In this document: piece by piece, positions 1 through 11,800 of the stretch
How the letters are laid out: the number at the start of each line of letters is the position of its first letter
How positions within the stretch are numbered: position 1 is the first letter of the stretch
Translations under genes and position numbers: made by a program
Assembly: GCA_027686065.1 (NCBI GenBank)
Contig: JAQCTH010000019.1
Coordinates: forward strand, 1-51,215
Origin: Clostridiaceae bacterium AF10-41
GTDB lineage: Bacteria; Bacillota; Clostridia; Clostridiales; Clostridiaceae
Reading direction: 5' to 3'
DNA: 51,215 nt
Notes under the pieces: model-generated
The model's input: the letters and a program-made list of their open reading frames with translations, nothing else
Database searches by the model: none
What the model was told of the DNA's origin: nothing

Positions 1-41
1 TCTGCTGTTGTCTTGTCTAAACTTACTCCTGTTACTTTTAC
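1..41 (-). repeat. 41-bp exact copy of BIg2-coding DNA (copy 1)
   Basis: Bases 1-41 are identical to 6786-6826 in the same strand and reading frame. They encode the start of a BIg2 domain (VTGVSLDKTTA). The match breaks at base 42 and may continue past the left edge. Confidence 0.9.
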
Positions 42-3000
42 ATCTTGAACCTCTTTACCAACTACTATTCTACCTTCAACTGAATAATTTACATCTCCAA
101 GTTTTTTAATATAAACTTCTAATGCTTCATCCAATGCTTGGAATTCATTTTCTGTTTTAGCATTCTTAAAGTGTGGATATTCATCTCCTCCAGCTGCCAT
201 AAAATCATTTGTAGCAACAAGATATTTTGCATTCATATCTAATGCTTTTCCATCTATAGTTATGCTAAATACTCTATTACCAGCTTCTTTATCCTTATCA
301 AACGCATATTTTATACCTGCTACATGAGTAAATTGTCCTGCAGTTGCTGGATATGATTTAACTCCATGTTCAAGAATCTCTTTAATTTGCGCTCCTGTTA
401 AATACTTAGTAACTATAAAGTTTCCAAATGGAAGAACTTTAACAACTTCTCCCTTTGTTATTTCACCTTCATTTATGCTATCACGTATTCCACCACCATT
501 TGTTATGGCAATTTGAGCACCTGTTACATAAAGCATTGCATCAGTAATTAAGTTTCCAAGATTAGTTTCCTTTGTTCTAGCATTTTCTCTTGCACCATCT
601 AAAACAACCTTAGAATTTCCTATTACCTTTGATAAAATAACATTTTGTGCATCATCAATTTCCTTTATTTTTGACGTTACAGTTTCATCTGCCTCTATAG
701 TAGATGCTGTACTCTTTGGAATTAAAGTTGCAACTTTATTCACTAATTTCTTTGTTTCTTTATCTACAGTAATTTTTACTTGTCCAAGATTTGCTTCATA
801 TTCTCCTGTACTTACTATAATTGTTCCATTATCAGCTTCAAGTCCTGTTGGGTATTTACTATGACTATGTCCATCTACTATAATATCAATACCTTCAACA
901 GCTTTTGCTATCATTGGAGAAGTTATTTCACTAGAAGCATCCGTTCCAATATGAGCAATTGCAATTATTACATCTGCTCCTTTTTCCTTTAATTCTTTAA
1001 CTTGTTTTTTTGCACTTTCTATAGGATCATTAAAGCTTATTCCTATTACATTATTAGGATTAGTCTTATATTCAGTTTCTGGAGTAGATAATCCAAAAAA
1101 TCCTACCTTAACTCCATCAATTTCCTTTATTATATTTGAATTTAATAATGCTTTATCTCCCTTCATGACATTTGAAGAAATTATAGAGAATCCATTATTT
1201 CCTTCTGATGCCATATTAGCAAGTTCTGAAAGTCTTTGATATCCATAATTAAAATCATGGTTACCTGGAGTCATTACATCATAGCCTGCAAGCTTCATTA
1301 AAGTTACAATATCTTCTCCTTTATTCATAGTTGCAAATGGTAAACCATGTAAAGTATCCCCTGCATCTACTAATATAGAATTTTGTATGCTCTTCTTAAT
1401 TGCAGATATTGTATCTATTCCAATAACGCTTGAATCACCCTTAACTCTACCATGAGTATCGTTAGTATGAAGTATTGTGATTTCAACATCATTGCTTGGC
1501 AATTTTTCAATTTCAGCTGAATCTCTAACTCTTAATCTATGTCCTTCTGGATCTTCTGAAGCAAGTCCTATTGCAGAAACTTTATCACCTACATTAATTC
1601 TAGATTTCCATTCATCATCTACTCCTGGATTTTTGCTACTTCTAACATATCCTTCAACATAAACTCGTGATTCACCAGTACCGTCATTTACATATATATT
1701 TTGTCCATCAATTCTAGTTACTCTTCCATCTACTTTTACTAAAAGTCCCTCTTTTGCTTCAATCATACTATCTTTAGTTGAAAGCTTAGTAGGTTGTACT
1801 AAATTTATACTTTCGTCAATAATTTGTAATCCTAAACTTTCATTTTTAAGTGCAACTTGTGCATCCCCTAAATATGATGATACTCTTCCCTTAATTCTTA
1901 CTTTTTGTCCTAATTTTACTGATGTAGTTGAAACTCCAAATATAGTTAATCCAGCTGTTTCATCTTGAACATAAATAACATCAAAGAATGAGTTTCCTGG
2001 TGCTGCAATATTAGAAGCTGCTGTTACATATCCTTCAACTACTACTGTTTCCCCAAATCTATCTGGAATATTGTTATTATCAGCATCTACTCTAACGTTA
2101 GCAATTTTACTTACTGGAAGTTCTGGTGCTGGAGAAAGTTCTTTAAGAACTTTTTCAGTTATTTGATAATTAGAATAATCTAGTCCATCCATTTCAAAAT
2201 TTGAAAAGAAAGTTGCTCCTGAAACTACAACTTTAGCTCCGTTGCTTAATGTTTCAACAGCTAATCCAACCACTTCACCTTTTCCTATAGGTGTGTTGTC
2301 TCCTTGCTTATCAGCATCATTTCCATAAGTAGTTGCATGACCTCTTACTAAAACGTCAATATTTGATAAATCTGATGGCATTATAAGTGTTGACCCACTA
2401 TAAAAACTATATTTTTTACTTGCATCTATTCCGTTCATCCAACTACTATTTGTGTTATAATCATCAAAATATAGTCTATAATTTTGGCCACCATTTTCAT
2501 TATCATCAGTAGCCTGATCATCATTAAATCTTATTTTAGCTCCTATTGCTTCAAGTACAGAGTTTCCTTGTCTTGCATTTCCATACTCATCCTTAGCATC
2601 TCCATAATCAGCTTTAGAAGTTATTGCAATATTTCCTCCATTTTTAACAAATCTCGCTATTGCTGCTAACTCATCATCAGTATATTTTTGAGGTGTCAAT
2701 CCATATGCATCTTTTACTGTACTTTGAGGATCTGACATTATAAGTAATGATGCTCCCTTTAATACCTCATCTGTTATAGGTTCAGTATTTATTACTGATT
2801 TAATATTGTTTTGAGCCATTAATGCAGTTAGAGTTGTAACCTTTCCTGAATAATCGCCTGATACATATTGATTTTGATGCGCACCGTCTATAACAACCCT
2901 AGAAACTTCGTTAGCTCCTAAAACCTCAACCTCAATAGCACCCTTAAATTCCTTAACTACTCCATTTATAGTGGCTGTCACTTTTACTTGGAATGAATAA

Positions 3001-5438
3001 TCTCCAGCCTTATCAAACTTATGTGGTAATTTTGCTACTATTGATGATCCTGCATCTACCTTTTCAATAGTTTCAGTTTTTATAGCTTCTGTTCCATTGT
3101 TTAAATAGTACTCTACTTTAATATCATTTATAGCCGCTGCTTCATTATTATATATAGTAGTTCCTATATTAAACTCTTCACCAGCTATAATTACTTCTGT
3201 ATCAGAATCCACTGTAGAAATTCCAAAGTTTTCTCTATCTCCTACCCAAATTGCTGATGTTACAGCTATATCTTTATCTACTTGATCTACTCTTACATAA
3301 TAATATGAGCTATTTGATTCATCTATCGAGAATTTCCATTCTTTAGATGTAGAGTTTATATTATCAATAGATTGTATGACCTTTCCCCCATCACCAATTA
3401 TTGATATCTTTTTTATATTATCTCCATTATCTATATCTTCAACACTTACATTGAAATCTAATTTATCTGTTTTAGGTAATATAGAACCCATCGGGCTTCC
3501 ATTTACTTCATAAGAAATTCTTAAATTTTCATCTTCAGTTGCATAAACTCTTCTTTCTTTTATTGCTTCATAAACAGAATCTCTTGAAAGATCTGAAGCT
3601 TCTATAACAGTTCTTGCAGTATTAGCATTACCCCATTTTCCTTTATGGTTATCTTGGTTATTTGTTGGAGCAACATGCCATCCTTTATCTAAAGCTCTTG
3701 TATAATACTCATATGAAGGGAAGTATCCTGAACTTCTAATAGCTCCTTCACCATTTCCAACTTCAATTAATGTTACTTGTTTATCTATTTCAGCATCATA
3801 ATATGCAAAGTCACTGAAATCTCCAAAAGTTTTTCCTGGGTGATTTAGTTGTGATAATGATTGCTTTTGTGTTTTTAAAGTATTATAGTAATTTTTTAAG
3901 TCCATTTTGCTATTTGTTCTTGTTTCAAACCCTGGTGTATTAAAAGTATTAATATGTCCATATCCACCAGTTGATCCTGACCAAGTCATTTCATATCCAT
4001 AAATAGCAACAAAATCCCCATCTTTATTATATTTATCTGCTGCACTTAATCCTTTATTCCAAGCTTGGCTCATTGATCCATCTGCTAAACTTGCTTTTGT
4101 ATCATTATCAAACCAATTGGAGTGATCAGTTACAGCTAAAAAATCTACCTTTGCAGTATTTTCAGCATATTGATATGCATCATCTACTGAACCTGTACCA
4201 TCTGATATATTAGTATGGGAGTGAAGTTGTCCAAAATATAAATTTTTACTAACTTCCCCAACTGTAAATCTCCATTCTTGTGTAGTTAAATTTCCTAATG
4301 TATCCTTAATCTTAATTGAAACATTATAAGTTCCATCAGCTAAATCTTCTGATACAGAATATTTTATGGTTTTGTCATCTTTAGTTATGTTAGCGGTTAC
4401 ATCTTTTTCATCAAATATTAATTCAATAGAGCTCATATCTATACCTGATTCATCATTAAATGTTGCGCTAATCTCTGGTTTTCTTAAGTCTCCTATGTTT
4501 TGTCCATTATATGGTTTTAAATCTGTAACTGTTGGTCCAACTCTGTCTATTGCCTTATCTACAGTTACTTGACATACTACTTTTATATCAGCTTTTATTT
4601 TTGATCTAACTTCTATAGTTGTTTGTCCTTCTTTAACAGCAACAACTTTCCCATCATTATCCACTGTTGCTATTTCAGGATTTAAACTTATATATTCAAC
4701 ACCTTTTTCTGTTGTATTTTCAGGGATATAAGCAAGTGTTAAGCTTTTATTTTCTCCAACTTCTAAAGATATGTTTGCATCAATATTTAATCCAGTTAAT
4801 GCAATATCTACAGCTGAGTAACTTGAACTTCTTGGTGTTGGTTCTTTTGCATAAAAATCATTTCCATTATTATTTGTATCCCAACCGTTAGTTTTTCCAT
4901 CTGAAGAACCATCATTATCTTTACGTTGAGCACTTAAACTAGCACTAATTGCTGGTGCTGCTTTATCGCCTTCAAATGTCGTTGCTGTCCCAATCCCAAC
5001 GAAATCTATAACTGTCCCTTCTGAATTAACTATTCTAACTTTAAGATTTGAAGCCCCCATATTTAATTCGCCTATAATATCTGGGTTAGGTAATGCTTCT
5101 GTTCCAGCCGCACCTGCTGCTTGTTGAGTTAGAAAATATCCATTTGCTTTAATTACTCCACTTAAGTTACAATTATTTTTTCCAAATTCCCCTGTGGCAC
5201 TTGCATATTCCAATCTCCATCCATCTAAATTGATATCATTATCAGTTGGATTATACAATTCAATGAAATCATTTTTATACTTTGCTCCATTGTTTCCTCC
5301 ACCGCCATATACTTCACTTATTACTACATTACTTGCTTTTTCCGCTTTAACTTCTTTTACTGGTACTGTTACTAATCCTAATATCATCGTAAGTGTCATA
5401 AATGAGCTTAACAATCTGCTTTTTAAAAGCTTTTTCAT
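1..5438 (-). CDS. Giant secreted phosphoesterase/5'-nucleotidase fusion (3' end beyond the left edge)
   Basis: The frame is open from ATG at 5438 to the window edge, giving 1812 codons with no stop, so the C-terminus is missing. AAGGGGG lies 6 bases before this ATG; an in-frame ATG at 5444 has no spacing. Domains by residue: signal peptide 1-32; lamin-tail (LTD) domain 37-180 (NDFIELYNP); BIg2-like 212-293; Ig-like 300-392; CehA/McbA-type PHP metallophosphoesterase about 400-640 with HSHTNISDG (H406, H408), TDHS (H439), LNHPGK (H533) and a later QDNHKG; CARDB-like 737-833; a ThuA/DUF4350-like domain about 842-1097; two OB folds about 1113-1263; a 5'-nucleotidase/cyclic phosphodiesterase 1318-1794 with HTNDTHGR (1324-1331), GNHD (1392-1395), DGHSHS and NGGGIRDS; then the start of a BIg2 module. 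Known for the families: extracellular release of phosphate and nucleosides from nucleotides or nucleic acid. Inferred: the unseen end may hold a cell-wall anchor like that of the next gene. Confidence 0.9.
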   Translation of the reverse strand, partial: MKKLLKSRLLSSFMTLTMILGLVTVPVKEVKAEKASNVVISEVYGGGGNNGAKYKNDFIELYNPTDNDINLDGWRLEYASATGEFGKNNCNLSGVIKANGYFLTQQAAGAAGTEALPNPDIIGELNMGASNLKVRIVNSEGTVIDFVGIGTATTFEGDKAAPAISASLSAQRKDNDGSSDGKTNGWDTNNNGNDFYAKEPTPRSSSYSAVDIALTGLNIDANISLEVGENKSLTLAYIPENTTEKGVEYISLNPEIATVDNDGKVVAVKEGQTTIEVRSKIKADIKVVCQVTVDKAIDRVGPTVTDLKPYNGQNIGDLRKPEISATFNDESGIDMSSIELIFDEKDVTANITKDDKTIKYSVSEDLADGTYNVSIKIKDTLGNLTTQEWRFTVGEVSKNLYFGQLHSHTNISDGTGSVDDAYQYAENTAKVDFLAVTDHSNWFDNDTKASLADGSMSQAWNKGLSAADKYNKDGDFVAIYGYEMTWSGSTGGYGHINTFNTPGFETRTNSKMDLKNYYNTLKTQKQSLSQLNHPGKTFGDFSDFAYYDAEIDKQVTLIEVGNGEGAIRSSGYFPSYEYYTRALDKGWHVAPTNNQDNHKGKWGNANTARTVIEASDLSRDSVYEAIKERRVYATEDENLRISYEVNGSPMGSILPKTDKLDFNVSVEDIDNGDNIKKISIIGDGGKVIQSIDNINSTSKEWKFSIDESNSSYYYVRVDQVDKDIAVTSAIWVGDRENFGISTVDSDTEVIIAGEEFNIGTTIYNNEAAAINDIKVEYYLNNGTEAIKTETIEKVDAGSSIVAKLPHKFDKAGDYSFQVKVTATINGVVKEFKGAIEVEVLGANEVSRVVIDGAHQNQYVSGDYSGKVTTLTALMAQNNIKSVINTEPITDEVLKGASLLIMSDPQSTVKDAYGLTPQKYTDDELAAIARFVKNGGNIAITSKADYGDAKDEYGNARQGNSVLEAIGAKIRFNDDQATDDNENGGQNYRLYFDDYNTNSSWMNGIDASKKYSFYSGSTLIMPSDLSNIDVLVRGHATTYGNDADKQGDNTPIGKGEVVGLAVETLSNGAKVVVSGATFFSNFEMDGLDYSNYQITEKVLKELSPAPELPVSKIANVRVDADNNNIPDRFGETVVVEGYVTAASNIAAPGNSFFDVIYVQDETAGLTIFGVSTTSVKLGQKVRIKGRVSSYLGDAQVALKNESLGLQIIDESINLVQPTKLSTKDSMIEAKEGLLVKVDGRVTRIDGQNIYVNDGTGESRVYVEGYVRSSKNPGVDDEWKSRINVGDKVSAIGLASEDPEGHRLRVRDSAEIEKLPSNDVEITILHTNDTHGRVKGDSSVIGIDTISAIKKSIQNSILVDAGDTLHGLPFATMNKGEDIVTLMKLAGYDVMTPGNHDFNYGYQRLSELANMASEGNNGFSIISSNVMKGDKALLNSNIIKEIDGVKVGFFGLSTPETEYKTNPNNVIGISFNDPIESAKKQVKELKEKGADVIIAIAHIGTDASSEITSPMIAKAVEGIDIIVDGHSHSKYPTGLEADNGTIIVSTGEYEANLGQVKITVDKETKKLVNKVATLIPKSTASTIEADETVTSKIKEIDDAQNVILSKVIGNSKVVLDGARENARTKETNLGNLITDAMLYVTGAQIAITNGGGIRDSINEGEITKGEVVKVLPFGNFIVTKYLTGAQIKEILEHGVKSYPATAGQFTHVAGIKYAFDKDKEAGNRVFSITIDGKALDMNAKYLVATNDFMAAGGDEYPHFKNAKTENEFQALDEALEVYIKKLGDVNYSVEGRIVVGKEVQDVKVTGVSLDKTTA

Positions 5439-5532
5439 ATTCATCCCCCTTAAAATATTTTTAATAAGCTCCTGATATAAGTATTTATTCCTATATCGTT
5501 AATTAATTATGCCTAACTTATAATGCAAGTTT

Positions 5533-5561
5533 TAAATAGAATTCTTTTGTACCTATCTCAA
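5533..5561 (-). promoter_or_regulatory. Candidate sigma-A promoter of the phosphoesterase gene
   Basis: On the minus strand TTGAGA (5556-5561) is followed after 17 bases by TATTTA (5533-5538), about 95 bases before the start codon. Its spacing is ideal, but chance matches are common in DNA this AT-rich. Confidence 0.45.
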
Positions 5562-5810
5562 GAAATCCCCCCTTTATTCTTTTCTAATTTAATTTTATCA
5601 TTTACTCCCTCTTCTTCAAGTTAAATGTCCTTATATTTAATATTTTTTTTAATACATATATCGACACTATATTTGACTCTCACCCTTTATAATTATATAT
5701 ATTAGATATTTTTTAAAAATTATTTTATTATAAGATATTTTGTATTAAAATTTCTTATATTATGTTAATTAAATTATAATTGTTATGTTATTTATAATTT
5801 TAATTATAAA

Positions 5811-5849
5811 TAAAGAAAAATGGATTATACTTTACAATATAATCCATTT
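5811..5849 (-). terminator. Rho-independent terminator of the amylopullulanase gene
   Basis: A perfect 12-bp stem (5838-5849 with 5818-5829) has an 8-base loop. On the minus strand it is followed by TTTTTCTTTA. It lies 27 bases after the stop codon. Confidence 0.9.
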
Positions 5850-5875
5850 CATTTTTGAATTTAATTATTAATATA

Positions 5876-8800
5876 TTAATTTAAATATTGTTTCTTTTTA
5901 TTAAATACGAAGAATATTCCACAACCTACTATAATTAAGCCTATAGCTAATGGATAAATTGGATTTTTTCCACCTGTTGCTGGTAAAGAGCCTCCATTAA
6001 TATTTCCATTATTACTTCCATTATTGGAAGCCTTTTCTGCAATTATAAACTTACTAAAGTGAGAAGTCTTAAATGTTACTTCATTTCCATTTATAGTTGT
6101 TTCTATTTGTTTAAATGTCTTAGTTTCTTCATCATAATAGAATACTGCTAAATTTCCTTTGTTTAATCCTTTTAAGTCCTCATCACTTAATTTTAATGTT
6201 ATTGTTGCAACTCCGTTTTTAAAGTTATGAACTTTAACTATATTATCTCCATTCTTAATTAATAGGTTAAGTTCAAATACTTTTTTAACACCTTTAATTC
6301 CAGCTGTTATAGTTGCATCTTCCTTAACATTCATTTCAAAGATTATGCTTGAACCTTCTTTTAATAATTCTTTATCTATTAAGCTAAATGGTAATATTAT
6401 AGTATTTTCACCATTTTTAATTTCTAAATATCCATTTCCATTTTTTATAGCTTCTATATCTTTTATTTCAAGCTTAATTTCATTTGATGGATTCTTTATA
6501 ACTATTTGATTTTTTCCGTTAGGATTTTCTATCTTTTCAACTACATTCTCTACAGGATTAGGATTTACATTATCAGCTTTCACAGTAACTTCGCATGTAG
6601 CCTTAAAGTTTCCATCCTTTGTTGTTACTGTTATTGTTGCCTTTCCTTCTCCTACTGCTGTTATCTTTCCATTTTCATCAACCTTTGCAATCTTTTCATC
6701 ACTTGAAGCCCAAACAACTTCTTTATTTGTTGCATCTGATGGTAAAATACTTGCTTTTAATTCTAAGCTTTCATTTATCTTTAATTCTGCTGTTGTCTTG
6801 TCTAAACTTACTCCTGTTACTTTTACTTCTTCTGGATTTTCTTCATCTGGATCTGCTGTACAATTAATCTTCATAGTTATTGTTTTAGTAGCTTGTGAAG
6901 CCCTACCATCATCAGTATACCAAGGTAAATCAATAGTTTCTTGTGTTGGCTCAATATGAAGCTTAAATTCATTCATTCCTGGTTTGAGTTTTATTCCTTC
7001 TACATATACATTACCATACTCATCCATAGCATCAGTATATAATTCATTTATATCTTCGTTATTAACAGTAAACTTAACTCCATATGGAACACTAGCTTTT
7101 AGTGTAAATTTTTTTTCATTAGTCTCGTATTCAATATCATCTCCATAAGAAATTCTTGGCATGGAAACCATCATAGGCATATCTACCCAACGAAGTACAT
7201 AATCATCAATAATCATTGAATTTCCACCTTGATTTTTAATAGTTAGCTTCATATTAGTATCTGTAGAACTATATGCAAAGTTTCCATAATCCTCTGTATC
7301 ATTTGGAATACGCTTATGACTTGTAAAGGCTTCTGTACTCCATGATCCTCTTGTGTATTTATATTGAATACTCTTTCCTGCCATCATTTTAAATTTATAC
7401 TCTACTACATCTCTTGATGTTGCTCCACTTGGTACTGTAAGTCTACCACCTGCAGCATTCCAGCCATTTAAATCTCCTGCAATATAAATATCATCCGTTG
7501 CTGGCGTGTAGTTTGGAATATGAAGCCTTAAAGTTACATCTACCATAACTAATGTTGGAGTAACTGCTTTTTCTTCTGAATAAGATCTATTATAGAACTT
7601 ATCATATGCTGTTACTTTATAAATATAATTTTTATCATTACTTACTGTAAAATCTATAAACTCTTTAGAAGCTTTATCTACTACTGCTATTTTTATAAAC
7701 TCCATATTTCCTTCTTTACGATAAATTTCAAAGCCCTCAGCATTAATCCCATCTAATTCCCAAGTTATTTTAGCTCTATTAGATTCTACAAGTATATCAT
7801 CAAGTACTGGTGCTTTTGGTGTAGTACTAGAATCACTGTTCATAATTGCTTTCATTGCTGTTTCAGCGGATTGCGTATAACTATCACCAGCATTTGTTGT
7901 TGCTTTAGCATAATATTTATATATACCTGCTTCTGTCGGTTCAAATGTTGCATAATAAATCTTTGATCCATCTTCTGAATCACCTTTATATCTTAACTTA
8001 GTACTATTGGCATTTTCTCTTGAAGTTCCATCTTTATAATACATAAGCTTGGCTTCAAAATTTGGAATTTCTTTATCTTTATATTCACCATTATCTGTTA
8101 ATCCTGGTATATTGATATTTACAGTTATTTCTTCTGTTTTTTTACCTACTCCAATAATTAAATCATTTACGGAATTAGGTACACTAATTGATTTAATATT
8201 GAATGATGGTAAAGCAGTTACAGAATCACTAAATTCACTCTCTCCACCATCTTTAACAGCCGTAACATAATAATAGTACCTTACTCCATCTACAACAGTT
8301 TCATCAACAAAGCTCGTACTAACTTCTTGCCCCACTTTTTCAGCCTTTTCACCTTCAAGATTAGTTCTATAAATATTGTATTTTTCAGCTCCATTAACTT
8401 TATTCCAAGTAAGAGTTACCTTTCCTTGTTCAGCTTTTCCATAAAGCCCTGATACTTTATCAACACTCACTATATTATTAGTAGATACCATCATTAATCC
8501 TGATTGAGCTGGAACTGTAATTTTTACTTTTCCCTCTTTTACATCTGCAGATACATTTCCGTACAATTCATCTTTTAAATTTAATCCTTCTGGTAAAAAT
8601 CCTGTTACATCCGCTTCTATAGTTTTCGCTTCGGTAGATTGATTTAAAACTAATAATCCTCCCTTTTCAGAGCTCTTTCTTGCATAAGCAATTACATTAT
8701 CAGCTGTATAAGCTGTTTGAATTTCTCCTGTTGCAAATAATTCAACATTTTCATTTCTAACTCTTGCAGCATTTTTATATGCATCAAATAAATCTGAATA

Positions 8801-11800
8801 TCTTCCTACTCCTGAATAATCTCCATTAACACTTGAAACTCTTTCCCATGGAAATGTCCTTCTTGAATCAGGGTCCTTAGTTCCTGTTACTCCAACTTCA
8901 TCTCCATAATAAATTGTAGGTGCTCCTGCATATCCCATTTGGAATATTGCTGTTAATGCTTGTAATTTCAAAGCATTGTCAGATGCTTCTGGAGCTATCT
9001 TAGTATTTTCTTCTTCCCATGTAGGGTTATCTATCTTAGTTATATTACGTATAGTATCATGGGAATCCACTAAATTTAACATAGCTTGCCATGCTTCTTT
9101 TGGATAATTTTCTCTTATTGCTTCTAATGCATTATTAAAGTCTATTGAATTGCCACTTATTACATAGTTTTGAAGCGCTGCTCTAAATTGATAGTTCATT
9201 ACTGAATCAAATTGATCCCCTAATAAATAGTGAGTTGCAACTCCCCATTCCTCACCTAATATAACTGGATCATCAATTATATTTCCATTAACATCTAATC
9301 TTCCTGTAGTAGATTTAACTGCTTCCCTGAACTTTTGCCACGTACTGGTTGATACATCAGGAGCAACATCTAATCTCCATCCTCTTGCACCCATCCATAT
9401 CCATCTTTGAGATGCTGCATATTCCATACTATTTTGAGCTTCTTTATCACTCATTTCAGTTAAATCATATCCAATAACATTTTCTCTGTAGTCAACATTA
9501 TTCCATTCATGGTTTCCTGAAATAGCTAATTCATCTCCTTCTTGAGGAGCTTTTGCTTCCATTACTGGTAATGAATCATACCCCCACCAGCCTTCATAAC
9601 TATAATGCTGATCTTTTGCATCTAGTAAATTTCCATCCTTATCTCTTATCACCCATTTATTTTCGACTTTAAACCATGTGGTAAACTTAAAGTCTTCTGG
9701 ATAAGAATAACTTTTACCCGTTAAAGGATTTTTGATATTTTCAAACTCCTTAACAACCTCTTTCTCTGCCTTTTCTTGAGATTTTCCAGTGTTTACTTTA
9801 TCCCATACCTTTCGCCAATATTCATAGGCCCCAATTTCCGGATATTTTTCATATCTATCAAAATATATAGAATCATCACCAACATGATTAAATACTCCGT
9901 CTGCTATTAATTTAATGCCCTTTTCTTCTGCTACTTTAGCAAATGCTTGATAAATTCTATCTGAAGCGGCTCTTGTTGCTTCATAATTTAATCCTGAAGT
10001 AGCGTCACCAACTTTATTATAAATAGGTTGTCCAAACATTGGATCTAAAGATTTATAATCAGTTGCATCATATTTATGATTAGATGCAGCCCAAGCAACT
10101 GGATTTAAATAAATAGCTGTTATACCTATTGATTTTAAATAATCAAGCTTTTCTTGTATCCCTTGAATATCTCCACCATAAAATTCATTAGTCCATATAT
10201 TATCTGTTCTTGAATTTGGATAATATGGTTTATTTTCAGGTGTTGCATGTCTTGGATTTTCGGGATAATCATTCCAGCTTCCCCATACTTGTGAAGGCGA
10301 TGGATCATTTGTTACACCACCATCATAATATTGAAGTTCATATGATTTAAGAGTTCCGTCTGTTCCAATATACCCTCTATATCCGTCTAATAACTTAGCT
10401 CTATTATTTTCCTTATTACCGTCAAAAAATCTATCTGGGAATATTTGATATACAACAGACCCTTTCATCCAATCTGGAGTTTTATAATCTTTATCATATA
10501 CTGTTAAATTATACGGAAGCACACCTTCATCTGCAGTTGTACCGATTCCTCCACTTAACCCATCATCACCATATTCAATCTTTGTTTTCCCATCAACTAA
10601 TATAAATTTATAACCCCAAATTCCAATATTATTAAAATCTACTTTTGAAATTATTACTTCATAATAATCTATTTCTCCTATTGTGGTTGCTTTTCTCATA
10701 TCATAACTTTTTGCCACCCCATTACCATCTATAAGTTCGACCTTAGCAACCTGTACATCATCTTTTGCCACTCCAATTCTTAAAGTTAAATCTTCACTTT
10801 CTTCTTTTATTGCTCCAAATGGTTTTTTATATGTTATACTTCTTGAATCAAATTTTATTGCTGATTTATTTATAAGTCCATCAAAAGCTCCTTCTGTTGG
10901 CTTATAGTTATGGGTCAATATTTTATTTCCTTTATAGTTTATTTCAAAGACTACATCTGATGAATCTAGAGTGTTTACTAATAAATTACCTCCATCTTCT
11001 GCTCCATAGCTCTCATTCCAATTTGCTCCAAAGGCTACCTTAGCCTCAAATCTTCCTACTGGTAAATTTCTTTGTAATTTATATACACTACCATCAAAAT
11101 TATAATCTACAAACATTTGCTTAGCATTTTCTGGGGACCATTCTCCTTCGGCAAATATCTTTTGAATATCTCCAACTAATCTTGGCCATTTCTCATTATT
11201 TAATTGTGGAATATATTGAGGTAGTCCATCCACTCCAGCAATATTTATTCTAGCTTCATTTAGCTCCTCATTAACATAAAAATTAACTTTAGTTTTTTCA
11301 GTTAAATCTAAAACAAAATTATTTCCATTATTACTAAAAGGATTATCATCCCAATTCCCATTTTTTATAATTTTAAATTCATGTTTTCCAGCTGGTAAAA
11401 CTGTTGAATATTCATAAAAATTATCAACTAAATGTTTTAATTGAGTTTCTGGGTTACTTGGATTCCATCCTTGGAAATTGCCAGCAACACACCATTTGCT
11501 TTTTCCTCCAGGCTGATTAATAAGCTCATCTACTACTATCGGATTTTCTTCAATTAATGACGGCTTAACATAATAAGTTTTAGGATCATCTTGTTTATAA
11601 TAAACTTCTAAATTTCCATTGTAATCTAAATAAGCTAAGTCTATTATTCTTTCAAAACTATCTTGTTTTTCCCAATTTCCATATTTTCCCTTTGTGCCTA
11701 TTGTCTTCGAAGAATTTGTAATTCCTGTATATGAAACTGTTGTTTCGCATCCAAATTCATTATCCTTATCAAAAATGCCTTCTACTCCTGTAGCCCCTTC

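Larger units (their letters stand above)
5439..5875. other. 437-bp AT-rich spacer between the two giant surface-protein genes
   Basis: It holds the terminator of the upstream amylopullulanase (5811-5849), a candidate promoter for the phosphoesterase (5533-5561) and the ribosome site at about 5445-5451. The middle part, roughly 5600-5810, is very AT-rich and shows no ORF or clear structure. Confidence 0.7.

Noticed and set aside
5600..5810. Possible small RNA or replication-related AT-rich region
   Set aside because: Only low-complexity AT sequence is visible; no hairpin, promoter-terminator pair or DnaA-box cluster.
6506..6867. Leu- and Ser-rich open frames on the plus strand inside the amylopullulanase
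   Set aside because: They are antisense shadows of AT-rich BIg2-coding DNA, with no ribosome site and low-complexity translations.
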